A stretch of DNA of 64,000 bases, from assembly GCA_964464375.1 (NCBI GenBank), contig CAYXFU010000012.1:1-64000 (forward strand). Direction: 5' to 3'. Positions 24,797 through 32,216 of the stretch are shown here, one piece after another (position 1 is the first letter of the stretch; each line of letters begins with the position of its first letter). The position numbers and the translations under genes are program-made. Source of the stretch: CAIOZA01 sp964464375 (GTDB lineage: Bacteria; Bacteroidota; Ignavibacteria; Kapaibacteriales; UBA2268). The notes under the pieces were generated by a model that saw only the letters and a list, made by a program, of their open reading frames with translations, was not told the origin of the DNA and did not search any database.

Positions 24797-25012
24797 CTAA
24801 TCATCATTCAGCGCATTTTCCCATAATACTCTAAAGTCCTGACGTGCTGTTTCAGCCTCTTCTTTGGTATCATAAGCAATACTTTCAACCGGATTATCGC
24901 AGACAATATTGAACGAAAATTTATCTGATGCCTGTTTTGACATTCCTACTTGTGATAACGAATGAATTGAGACCAGTTTTATATCAATTCCATTATATTC
25001 AATTATTCTCAA
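24797..25012 (-). CDS. Small conserved-looking hypothetical protein
   Basis: 71 aa, mixed alpha-beta: MRIIEYNGIDIKLVSIHSLSQV then FSFNIVCDNPVESIAYDTKEEAETARQDFRVLW. The pattern of a short hairpin followed by a helix with 'YDTKEEAETAR' suggests a small dosage- or stress-type protein, but I recognise no family. A TATATTTG box (25058-25051, minus strand) lies about 40 nt upstream, though the TTTG partner is only 15 nt away. No neighbour suggests a function. Confidence 0.5.
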   Translation of the reverse strand: MRIIEYNGIDIKLVSIHSLSQVGMSKQASDKFSFNIVCDNPVESIAYDTKEEAETARQDFRVLWENALNDD

Positions 25013-25164
25013 CTTTGAACCTCATTTATTATTAATTTTACCAATCAATACAAATATACTTGTTTTTAGGATGCAAAATGTAACAAGTTTAAAATAAGGT
25101 AAAAAAATCTAGAAATGCAAGTTATATATTCTGATCTTTATGCAGGATTATATGATAAACAACT

Positions 25165-25200
25165 AAAAAAGCCATGCAATTCAATGAATTGCATGGCTTT
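25165..25200 (-). terminator. Rho-independent terminator after the tRNA pair
   Basis: A long palindrome, AAAGCCATGCAATTC facing GAATTGCATGGCTTT, followed on the minus strand by a T-run. It lies 6 bp past the tRNA-Gln 3' end. Confidence 0.9.
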
Positions 25201-25205
25201 AATTG

Positions 25206-25278
25206 CTGCCCTGTTAGGGCTCGAACCTAAACTCTTCTGATCCAGAATCAGACGTGTTGCCAGTTACACCACAGGGCA
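25206..25278 (-). tRNA. tRNA-Gln (anticodon CTG)
   Basis: A 73-nt cloverleaf. The acceptor stem pairs TGCCCTG with CAGGGCA, with discriminator G. The anticodon stem TCTGA/TCAGA encloses a loop with CTG at 34-36, reading CAG (Gln). The T-arm has GGTTCGAGCCC. No CCA is encoded. It is second in a tRNA-Ala to tRNA-Gln transcript. Confidence 0.92.
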
Positions 25279-25322
25279 ATAATAATTTTATGTCAATTTG
25301 CGCTACTTGCACATCCAGTGCG

Positions 25323-25395
<73 letters not shown>

Positions 25396-25406
25396 AGATA
25401 AGAATT

Positions 25407-25437
25407 CAAAATTAAGGAGAAATTTTGACTTTGCAAA
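25407..25437 (-). promoter_or_regulatory. Consensus Bacteroidota promoter for the tRNA pair
   Basis: On the minus strand TTTG (25437-25434), exactly 19 nt, TAATTTTG (25414-25407). The start would fall near 25400, just before the tRNA-Ala 5' end at 25395. This is the cleanest promoter in the window and the best direct evidence for a Bacteroidota-type housekeeping sigma factor. Confidence 0.8.
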
Positions 25438-25455
25438 ATATTTTTGAGATTTTTA

Positions 25456-27225
25456 TTAATCTTTTGCTATATTAATATGCAGTTCATTCAACTGCTTCTC
25501 GTCCACAAGTGAAGGACAGCCGTCCATCAGCGAGAGTCCGCTTGTTGTTTTCGGGAATGCAATAACGTCACGAATATTATCTGTTCCTGTCAGCATCATC
25601 GTAATTCTGTCCAACCCGAGAGCGATACCTCCATGAGGTGGTGCGCCAAATTTCAGTGCATCCAGTAAGAACCCAAATTTTAGTTCAGTTTCATCCTCTG
25701 CCATGCCCAAAAGTTTGAATATCTTCTGCTGTACATCATTGCTATGGATACGGATAGAACCGCCGCCAACCTCTGCACCGTTAAGAACAATGTCATAAGC
25801 CTTGGCTCTGGCTTTTTCCGGAGCTGAGTCAAGAAGATGTAAATCTTCATCCATAGGAGATGTAAACGGATGGTGCATTGCAATATATCTGTTTTCTTCA
25901 GCATCATATTCAAACATTGGGAAATCGACAACCCAATGGAATGAGTATGTATTCTTCACTTTTTCAAAAATGCCTGTTCTGCGTGCGATTTCAAGTCTGA
26001 GTGCACCAAGAATTGTATAACATCTGGTCCAGCCATCAGCGGCTATCAGGAGTAAATCACCTTCCTCGACTTCCGCTGTGGCTTTAAGATAAGCAATATT
26101 TTCTTCTGATAGGAATTTTGCAATCGGAGAATTTATCTGACCATCTGCAAATTTTATCCATGATAGTCCTTTTGCTCCATATTTCTTGGCAAATTCTGTC
26201 AGTTCGTCCAGTTGCTTGCGAGAGTAGTTGCCGCATCCTTTAGCATTGATAAGAGCAATCACTCCACCGGCTTCTGCCGTGTCCGAAAAGACCTTAAATT
26301 CAGTTTTGTCTGCTATTTCAGTGATTGTTTTTATCTTCATTTCGAATCTCAGATCGGGCTTATCCGATCCATAATTCTCCATCGCATCGTGATAGCTCAT
26401 TCTGAGGAACGGAGTCTGTATCTGAACTCCGAGCTGTTCTTTCCACAGTCTTGCAAAGAAGCCTTCGATAACGGTTTGTACATCTTCCCTATCAACAAAT
26501 GACATCTCGACATCGACCTGAGTGAACTCAGGCTGACGATCGGAACGCAAATCCTCATCGCGGAAACACTTTACAATCTGCATATAACGGTCGAAACCGG
26601 ACATCATCAGGATTTGCTTGTAAAGCTGTGGTGATTGTGGAAGAGCATAAAACTTCCCTTTGTGAATACGGCTGGGAACAAGATAATCTCTCGCTCCTTC
26701 GGGTGTTGATTTCATCAGAACTGGTGTTTCAATCTCAAGGAAATTCTGATCTGCAAAATAACTATGAACAACCTGATAGACATTATTTCTGACGATAAAA
26801 TTCTTCTGTAGAATTGGTCTTCTTAGGTCCAGATAACGGTATTTAAGCCTGAGTTCCTCGTTAGTCTCAATATCATCGCTGATCTCAAACGGAGGAAGCT
26901 CTGCTGTGTTTAAAATGCCAAATTCATCTATTAGGATTTCGATCAAGCCGGTTGGTATTCTCTGATTGGGATTCTCTCTCATTCGAACAGAACCCGAAGC
27001 CCAGATAACGAATTCCTGCTTCAGTTCCTTTGATCTTGCTGCGAGCTCAGGTTGCAACTCCGGATGGATGACTAGTTGTGTAATGCCGTATCTGTCGCGC
27101 AGATCTATAAATATTAATCCACCCATATCTCTGACGGTTGAAATCCAGCCGTTAAGAACAACTTTTTCACCGCTGTTTTCAGGTCTTAATTCGCCGCATG
27201 TATTTGATCGTCTTGGGAATGACAT
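25456..27225 (-). CDS. aspS: Aspartyl-tRNA synthetase
   Basis: Class II aspartyl-tRNA synthetase (589 aa from ATG 27225, preceded by ACGGAGAA). It charges tRNA-Asp in the cytoplasm. In order: N-terminal OB-fold anticodon-binding domain (VVLNGWISTVRDMGGLIFIDLRD), motif 2 (FRDEDLRSDRQPEFTQVD), bacterial GAD insertion domain in the middle, and motif 3 (PPHGGIALGLDRI). The length matches bacterial-type AspRS. A -7-like TATTTTTG lies at 27265-27258, minus strand. The tRNA pair starts downstream of it on the same strand with its own promoter. Confidence 0.97.
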   Translation of the reverse strand: MSFPRRSNTCGELRPENSGEKVVLNGWISTVRDMGGLIFIDLRDRYGITQLVIHPELQPELAARSKELKQEFVIWASGSVRMRENPNQRIPTGLIEILIDEFGILNTAELPPFEISDDIETNEELRLKYRYLDLRRPILQKNFIVRNNVYQVVHSYFADQNFLEIETPVLMKSTPEGARDYLVPSRIHKGKFYALPQSPQLYKQILMMSGFDRYMQIVKCFRDEDLRSDRQPEFTQVDVEMSFVDREDVQTVIEGFFARLWKEQLGVQIQTPFLRMSYHDAMENYGSDKPDLRFEMKIKTITEIADKTEFKVFSDTAEAGGVIALINAKGCGNYSRKQLDELTEFAKKYGAKGLSWIKFADGQINSPIAKFLSEENIAYLKATAEVEEGDLLLIAADGWTRCYTILGALRLEIARRTGIFEKVKNTYSFHWVVDFPMFEYDAEENRYIAMHHPFTSPMDEDLHLLDSAPEKARAKAYDIVLNGAEVGGGSIRIHSNDVQQKIFKLLGMAEDETELKFGFLLDALKFGAPPHGGIALGLDRITMMLTGTDNIRDVIAFPKTTSGLSLMDGCPSLVDEKQLNELHINIAKD

Positions 27226-27343
27226 CGAAATTCTCCGTTTGTGCAATAAATGAATCACAAAAATAAGAAACTTGCATCTTAATTTTCAGAAGTTTATTAA
27301 TTTGCTAAAACTTATTTAACGATTTCTTTTAAAAATTCAAAAT

Positions 27344-27868
27344 ATGAACAAAGCAATTTTATTCGATAGAGACGGTGTCATTAATTTCCGACCTGTGAAA
27401 GACTATGTGAAAACTCCTGAGGAATTTCATTTTCTGCCTGATTTTCTTGAATTCTTCAAGTGGATAAAGGAGAAGAATTATTCTGCAATAGTAATTACAA
27501 ACCAGCAGGGAGTGGGGAAGGGACTGATGACCGAAAAAGAACTCGCAAGTGTTCATGCCTATATGCAAAGCAAACTTAAAGAGTTTACCGGATATAATTT
27601 TGATGATATTTATTTTTGCACTGATTTATCTGACTCGGGAAGCACAAGGCGCAAACCGGAAACCGGAATGATTGACGAAGCCGCTGAGAAGTGGGGCTTT
27701 GATCGAAGTATCAGCTGGATGATAGGCGACAGCAAGAATGATGTGATTGCAGGCAGGAATGCCGGATTGAGAACAATTTATCTGACTAATCATCTGACCG
27801 AACCCATTGAGCAGGCAGATTTTGTTTTCAAAAACCTGATAGATGCTATGAACACGATTGAGGTTTGA
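27344..27868 (+). CDS. HAD-IIIA phosphatase, GmhB-like
   Basis: A 174-aa HAD-superfamily phosphatase. Motif I is LFDRDGVIN (nucleophile D8, acid/base D10). Motif II is VITNQQGVGKG. Motif IV is MIGDSKNDVIAG. It resembles D-glycero-D-manno-heptose-1,7-bisphosphate 7-phosphatase (GmhB), which makes ADP-heptose precursors for LPS. However, the Zn-binding cysteines of GmhB are mostly absent (only C in FCTDLSDSG is seen), so the substrate may differ; histidinol-phosphatase is another possibility. It stands alone, divergent from aspS. Confidence 0.78.
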   Translation: MNKAILFDRDGVINFRPVKDYVKTPEEFHFLPDFLEFFKWIKEKNYSAIVITNQQGVGKGLMTEKELASVHAYMQSKLKEFTGYNFDDIYFCTDLSDSGSTRRKPETGMIDEAAEKWGFDRSISWMIGDSKNDVIAGRNAGLRTIYLTNHLTEPIEQADFVFKNLIDAMNTIEV

Positions 27869-28037
27869 ATTATAGCAACATGAACAAAATTCAGTAGTAT
27901 TTGGTATAGGATAAGTAGAATAATTATCATACATTTGTTATTAACAAAATAGATATTCAAAGAAATCTGATTAATTTGAATGCATTAAATCAGGAGAGAG
28001 AAGTGGCACTTTTTTATAAAGAATTTGGAGGTGCATA

Positions 28038-29240
28038 TTGAAAAAAATGATTCTTGTTCTTTTATTTGCTTTAATGCAAGTATCCTATTCCCAGTGGGAG
28101 CAATCAAATGGTCCTTTTGGAGGTATTATTCTGTCTCTCGCCGTCAACGGAAATAATATTTTTGCAGGGACTGGTGAAGGTGTCTTTCTATCGACAGATA
28201 ACAGCATTAGCTGGACAGCAAAGAATTCGGGCTTGACTGATGCATATATCTTTTCATTAGCCATCAGCGGAAATAATATCTTTGCAGGGACTAAAAACGG
28301 TGTCTTTCTTTCGACAGATAACGGAACTAACTGGACAGCAAAGAATTCGGGATTGACTAATACAGATATCAGGTCATTAGCCATCAACGGAAATAATATC
28401 TTTGCCGGAGCGGATGGCAGCGGTGTGTTTCTATCTACAGATAACGGAACTAACTGGACAGCAAAGAACTCGGGCTTGACTAATAAATATATCAAGTCAT
28501 TCTCCATCAGCGGAAATAATATCTTTGCCGGGACTAGTACCGACGGTGTGTTTCTATCTACAGATAACGGCAACAACTGGACTGCAAAGAATTTGGGCTT
28601 GACTAATAAATATATCTCATCAATAGCCATCAGAGGAAAAAATATCTTTGCCGGGACTGAATTTGAAGGTGGCGGTGTGTTTCTATCAACAGATAACGGT
28701 ATCAGCTGGACAGTGAAGAATTCGGGCTTGACTAATAAATATATCCTGTCATTAGCCATCAGCGGAAATAATATCTTTGCTGGGACTTATGGTGGTGTCT
28801 ATCTATCAACAGATAACGGCAACAGCTGGACAGAAAAGAATTCGGGCTTGACTATTACAACCATCACTTCATTAGCCATCAGCGGAAATAATATCTTTGC
28901 CGGGACTTTTGGCAACGTTGTATCCCGGGCAAAGCTGAGCGATTTTGGTATTAGTGATGTACAGGAAAGCTTTAAAATTTTGGGAGCAGAAATTAATATT
29001 TTCCCTAATCCTTCAGAAAATACAATAAAGATCAAATATACGAACGATATGTCCGGGCAGGTTCAGATTACATTGACTGACATTAATGGTAATATTAAAA
29101 TGGAACGAGTACGGAATTCTGAAGTATTGGGTGAACAAACGGATATAATAGACACAAGTGCTCTTGAGTCTGGAACATACTTTGTGAAAGTCCAAGCCGG
29201 AAAAGTCAGCGGAGTAAATAAAGTCGTGATAGTGAAATAA
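28038..29240 (+). CDS. Secreted Ycf48/sialidase-like repeat protein with type IX sorting tail
   Basis: 400 aa starting at TTG 28038, chosen because GGAGGTG lies 5-6 nt before it and a signal peptide (MILVLLFALMQVSYSQ) follows. Six full and one partial repeat of 40-43 residues fill about residues 30-290, each of the form SLAISGNNIFAGT, GVFLSTDNG, WTAKNSGLT. They resemble BNR/Ycf48 propeller blades. The tail from INIFPNPSENTIKIKY to SGTYFVKVQAGKVSGVNKVVIVK is a type IX secretion sorting domain. It is probably a surface protein. The repeats are almost identical at DNA level. A TACATTTG box lies at 27930-27937. Confidence 0.8.
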   Translation: MKKMILVLLFALMQVSYSQWEQSNGPFGGIILSLAVNGNNIFAGTGEGVFLSTDNSISWTAKNSGLTDAYIFSLAISGNNIFAGTKNGVFLSTDNGTNWTAKNSGLTNTDIRSLAINGNNIFAGADGSGVFLSTDNGTNWTAKNSGLTNKYIKSFSISGNNIFAGTSTDGVFLSTDNGNNWTAKNLGLTNKYISSIAIRGKNIFAGTEFEGGGVFLSTDNGISWTVKNSGLTNKYILSLAISGNNIFAGTYGGVYLSTDNGNSWTEKNSGLTITTITSLAISGNNIFAGTFGNVVSRAKLSDFGISDVQESFKILGAEINIFPNPSENTIKIKYTNDMSGQVQITLTDINGNIKMERVRNSEVLGEQTDIIDTSALESGTYFVKVQAGKVSGVNKVVIVK

Positions 29241-29242
29241 TT

Positions 29243-29303
29243 GGTCAAACAAGGATGTTTGAACTACCAAATACACGTAGGACAAGCATCCTGCTTGTCC
29301 ACC
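29243..29303. repeat. Outward pair of GTAG-foot palindromes (REP/BIME-like)
   Basis: A minus-strand unit GTAG + TTCAAACA/TGTTTGACC (29267-29243) and a plus-strand unit GTAG + GACAAGCA/TGCTTGTCC (29277-29303). They match the pair at 20105-20200, with changes on one arm largely matched on the other. They sit directly after the repeat-protein stop codon and may double as its 3' end. The gap 29241-29696 otherwise holds only repeats and a gene remnant. Confidence 0.65.
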
Positions 29304-29340
29304 TATTTGTTTTGTAAACAAAATAAGTTGTGGTTCAGGA

Positions 29341-29364
29341 GGGCACAGCACGCTGTGCCCCTAC
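29341..29364 (-). repeat. GTAG-foot palindrome, second family
   Basis: On the minus strand GTAGG followed by the 20-bp palindrome GGGCACAGC-GT-GCTGTGCCC. It shares its flank CTGTNTTTGTAGG with the copy at 33063-33085 and differs by two compensated pairs in the stem. A further palindrome, CCTGCATTCGCAGG, lies at 29420-29433 and recurs at 33035-33048. Confidence 0.65.
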
Positions 29365-29590
29365 AAAAACAGAATAAATTAGATTTCTCACTTCGTTCGA
29401 AATGACAATACAATAAATTCCTGCATTCGCAGGAAAGACAAGCTCATGACAGTATTTCACTTCGATATTCGGTGTTCAGTGTTAGTTATTCGATATTTGT
29501 ATTCAAGAGAACTTCTACATAAAAATCATGTGAATCAAAGTTTAGACAAAGGAATCAGATGATATTGAATATACAAAATTCACATCTTCA

Positions 29591-29686
29591 CTATTTTTCC
29601 TTAATGCATCGCACAGAAAAACCATAACCATTATCATAACTGTCAGATTCGATGTTGGTTGCAAAACTGATGACGCTGAGCCTGAG
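29591..29686 (-). pseudogene. Remnant of a FISUMP-domain protein (C-terminal end only)
   Basis: A 31-codon frame, open from the TAG at 29689-29687 to the TAG at 29593-29591. It translates to SVISFATNIESDSYDNGYG followed by FSVRCIKEK. The ending NGYGFSVRC is the hallmark C-terminus of FISUMP (Fibrobacter succinogenes major paralogous) domains found in many secreted proteins of this group. There is no start and no upstream domain, since the YraN gene abuts it. It is probably the leftover of a deleted or rearranged gene. Confidence 0.6.
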
Positions 29687-29696
29687 CTATCCGGTT

Positions 29697-30074
29697 CTAC
29701 CAGATAGCCTGTTCGATATGATTCAGTTTGGGAGGAACTGATCTATCCCGAACGTCAATCGTAATTACATCGAATCTAATTTCTCTATTCGTGATTTTGT
29801 TGACATAAAGATAACCTTCAGCTGTTTTCCTCATACTCTGGACTTTTCGCGGATTAATCGCAAAAAGAGGATCGCCGTACTTATCGGAAGTTCTGTACTT
29901 CACTTCGACGAATACCAGTTTAGAGTTTTTCTCGGCAATAATATCAACTTCACCCACTCTGCCGAAAGTGAAGTTACGCTTAACGATCGTATAGCCGTTC
30001 TCTTCCAGGTACTTACCGGCGATATCCTCACCAATATATCCCTTTTCTCTAGTTGTTTGATTATTTGGTTCCAT
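29697..30074 (-). CDS. YraN family protein (UPF0102)
   Basis: A 125-aa protein of the YraN/UPF0102 family, which has an endonuclease-like fold. The start GYIGEDIAGKYLEENGYTI and the catalytic-like core VDIIAEKNSKLVFVEVKYR with FDVITID are all conserved (D, E-x-K pattern). Its in vivo role is unclear; related proteins are linked to DNA repair or uptake. Its end is 10 bp from the FISUMP remnant. No operon partner is clear. Confidence 0.92.
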   Translation of the reverse strand: MEPNNQTTREKGYIGEDIAGKYLEENGYTIVKRNFTFGRVGEVDIIAEKNSKLVFVEVKYRTSDKYGDPLFAINPRKVQSMRKTAEGYLYVNKITNREIRFDVITIDVRDRSVPPKLNHIEQAIW

Positions 30075-30166
30075 AACAATTTAAGTTTATTATATTTCAA
30101 ATCCAATATCGATAATCTTCATAAAATACATGCCAGAGCCAAGTTTGAGAAAACGATTGAAATGAA

Positions 30167-30997
30167 TTATTTCAATAATTTCTTTGTCAGATTCTGTTTG
30201 ACTAATACCTTCATTTGTTCAATAGCTGTTTTGTTAAGTATTGTTAATCTTTCTTCAGGCAAAAGACCTTGTTTGATAATAACTGCATTTAAGCTCTCTA
30301 AATTCGTAAGAACAATCAATTGTTCCAATGTAGAATAGTCTCTGATATTGCCATCTGAATCGGGATTCTGATCTCTCCACTCTTTTGCTGTTTTTCCAAA
30401 CAATGCCAGATTCAACAAATCAGCTTCATTTGCATAAATATATTGCTGCTTCAAAATCGAAAGATCAGGCGGGATCAGATTATCCTTGATTGCATCTGTA
30501 TGAATATGATAATTAACCTTTGCCAAAGTTCTGGATAAATTCCATTCGAGTTTTAATCTGTCATTTTCTTCATCCTTGAGTCTTTGGAATTCCATTATTA
30601 GATATAACTTGAATTCAGCACTTATCCATGAGGCGAACTCAAAAGCAATATCCTTATGTGCAAATGTACCACCGCCATACCTTCCAGCCTTTGTAACCAT
30701 TCCAATTGCTTTTGTAGAATCAATCCATTTTTGTGGTGTTAATACAAAAGAATTTGAACCTGCTTCATTCTTAAACGTGTCGAATTCGACACGGTTAAAA
30801 TGTGGATTGTGTAGTATTTCCCAGAAACCTAAAAATTCAACAGTAAATCTCGTTTTCATCCAGTTTTGAACAACATATCTTGGTTCATCAGGATTTTTAG
30901 CTTTTGCTATGTCAGTAAGAGAGAGAAAATCATCTTGATTGTTTGTTATCAGAATTATTTCTGTTCCTTTAACTTTTATTTTAGTGGATTTGCTCAT
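30167..30997 (-). CDS. KilA-N domain protein
   Basis: A 276-aa protein with an N-terminal KilA-N DNA-binding domain (about residues 20-125: DFLSLTDIAKAKN, VVQNWMKTRFTVEFLGFWE, STKAIGMVTKAGRYGG). The C-terminal half continues with FASWISAEFKLYLIMEFQRLKDEE and a variable part of a kind found in phage antirepressor-like and chromosomal relatives. Such proteins often travel with phages or mobile islands. No phage genes are near, so it may be a domesticated remnant or free cargo gene. Function is unknown. Confidence 0.85.
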   Translation of the reverse strand: MSKSTKIKVKGTEIILITNNQDDFLSLTDIAKAKNPDEPRYVVQNWMKTRFTVEFLGFWEILHNPHFNRVEFDTFKNEAGSNSFVLTPQKWIDSTKAIGMVTKAGRYGGGTFAHKDIAFEFASWISAEFKLYLIMEFQRLKDEENDRLKLEWNLSRTLAKVNYHIHTDAIKDNLIPPDLSILKQQYIYANEADLLNLALFGKTAKEWRDQNPDSDGNIRDYSTLEQLIVLTNLESLNAVIIKQGLLPEERLTILNKTAIEQMKVLVKQNLTKKLLK

Positions 30998-31207
30998 AAA
31001 TTTACTTTCAGAAGTTTATCCTATTTCTTAATTATAAGTTTTTTGATAATCTTTTTATCTGCTTTTTATTAATTAGCATATCTCTATTCATGAAATTCTT
31101 AGATCGCTTTACTTATAGTTCTACAAAATTAAGGAAATTCACTTAACAATATTAAAAAGTAAATTTTTTTCCTCCTCACAAAATATTCCCGCAGTCTATT
31201 CGTTTCG

Positions 31208-31223
31208 TCATTTAGCTAAATGA
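31208..31223. promoter_or_regulatory. Candidate ArsR operator
   Basis: TCATTTAGCTAAATGA is a perfect 16-bp palindrome 15 bp before the arsR start. ArsR/SmtB repressors bind such AT-rich dyads and autoregulate. No TAnnTTTG box is visible near it. Confidence 0.6.
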
Positions 31224-31238
31224 ATAAACAAGAAAAAG

Positions 31239-31586
31239 ATGATGAGAGATAAAACTGAAATATTCAAGGCGATATCGGAGCCAAGCAGAGTTAGAATTCT
31301 AATGATGCTTCTCCAAAAGAAGCTCTGTGTCTGCGAGATCACTCACATTCTCGGGCTATCGACAGCTACTGCATCAAACCATCTGTCTCTGCTCAGGGAT
31401 AAAGGTTTCATCGAAGACGAGAAGCAGGGAAAATGGATAAACTATATGATAGCAGATAGTCCCAAAGATCCGATCGTGAAGCAGATATTATCGCAGATGC
31501 CGCTCTGGTTTGGAGATGATGATATTATTCAAAATGATCTGAAGCAGATAGCAACTGTTGACCGGATGGTTATTTGCTGTAGTTAA
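31239..31586 (+). CDS. arsR: ArsR-family metalloregulator
   Basis: A 115-aa winged-helix repressor. The DNA-recognition helix region is ITHILGLSTATASNHLSLLRDKGFI. A metal-binding CVC motif (residues 31 and 33, in KKLCVCEI) matches the E. coli ArsR-type As(III) site. A further Cys pair (ICCS) is at the C-terminus. It should repress the downstream genes until arsenite is bound. A perfect palindrome lies just upstream. A 92-bp dispersed repeat separates it from the next gene. Confidence 0.9.
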   Translation: MMRDKTEIFKAISEPSRVRILMMLLQKKLCVCEITHILGLSTATASNHLSLLRDKGFIEDEKQGKWINYMIADSPKDPIVKQILSQMPLWFGDDDIIQNDLKQIATVDRMVICCS

Positions 31587-31590
31587 GGCT

Positions 31591-31682
31591 GTCATTCCGA
31601 ACATAGTGAGGAATCCATGTATTTGTATTGTCTCCGATAAACAGCCTGGATTCTCACGGTCGCTGCGCTCCCTCAGAATGAC
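31591..31682. repeat. 92-bp dispersed inverted-repeat element inside the arsenic cluster
   Basis: Full second copy of the element at 18778-18870: ends GTCATTC / GAATGAC, inner arms GAGGAATCCA / TGGATTCTCA. Differences between copies are concentrated in the spacer. It begins 5 bp after the arsR stop. Confidence 0.7.
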
Positions 31683-31717
31683 AAGAAAAAAATATTTATT
31701 AACATAGAAAAAAAATT

Positions 31718-32134
31718 ATGAAAAAACTAGTATTCTCAGTCATCGTGCTTGTGCTTATGATTGCATCTGTCGTAACTTCAGAAGCCAAAAAGGAAAAACC
31801 TTACGTAACAATCAATGTTATGTATTTCCATGGTCCGACTAGATGCCAGGAATGTCTGCTGATCGAACAATTTACCCATCAGACCTTAACTTCCAACTTT
31901 TACAGAGAACTTCAATCATTGAAAGTAACATGGAAGACGGCTGACTTCACTTCAGATTCGACTATGGGGTACGAAGAGCACTACAAACTCGAGACTCAAA
32001 CTCTTGTTATAGCAAGAATTGAGAATGGAAAAGAAGTGAAATGGGTAAAGCTCGAGAAAGTGTGGGACTATCTAAAGGATTATCCAAAATTCGAAAAATA
32101 TGTAAAAACAGCAATAAAAAAATTAATGAAATAA
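31718..32134 (+). CDS. ArsF-like periplasmic thioredoxin-fold protein
   Basis: 138 aa with a signal peptide (residues 1-23). The motif YFHGPTRCQECLLIE contains a redox-type CxxC and matches proteins annotated as nitrophenyl compound nitroreductase subunit ArsF family, common in Bacteroidota. The fold is thioredoxin-like, without the usual CGPC site. The biochemical role is unproven. Association with ArsR and ArsM suggests a part in arsenic metabolism or thiol handling in the periplasm. The gene is 83 bp before arsM. Confidence 0.75.
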   Translation: MKKLVFSVIVLVLMIASVVTSEAKKEKPYVTINVMYFHGPTRCQECLLIEQFTHQTLTSNFYRELQSLKVTWKTADFTSDSTMGYEEHYKLETQTLVIARIENGKEVKWVKLEKVWDYLKDYPKFEKYVKTAIKKLMK

Positions 32135-32216
32135 AACTGATTTTTCTATCTACGTAGATTTGATAAAGCTATGAATACCTGCGCAAAAAAAATCTATTAA
32201 TATTAAGGAGCAAATC

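Noticed and set aside
28085..28759. Long minus-strand open frame across the repeat protein gene
   Set aside because: It mirrors the tandem repeats of the plus-strand gene, has no ribosome binding site, and reads as a low-complexity copy of the sense repeats.
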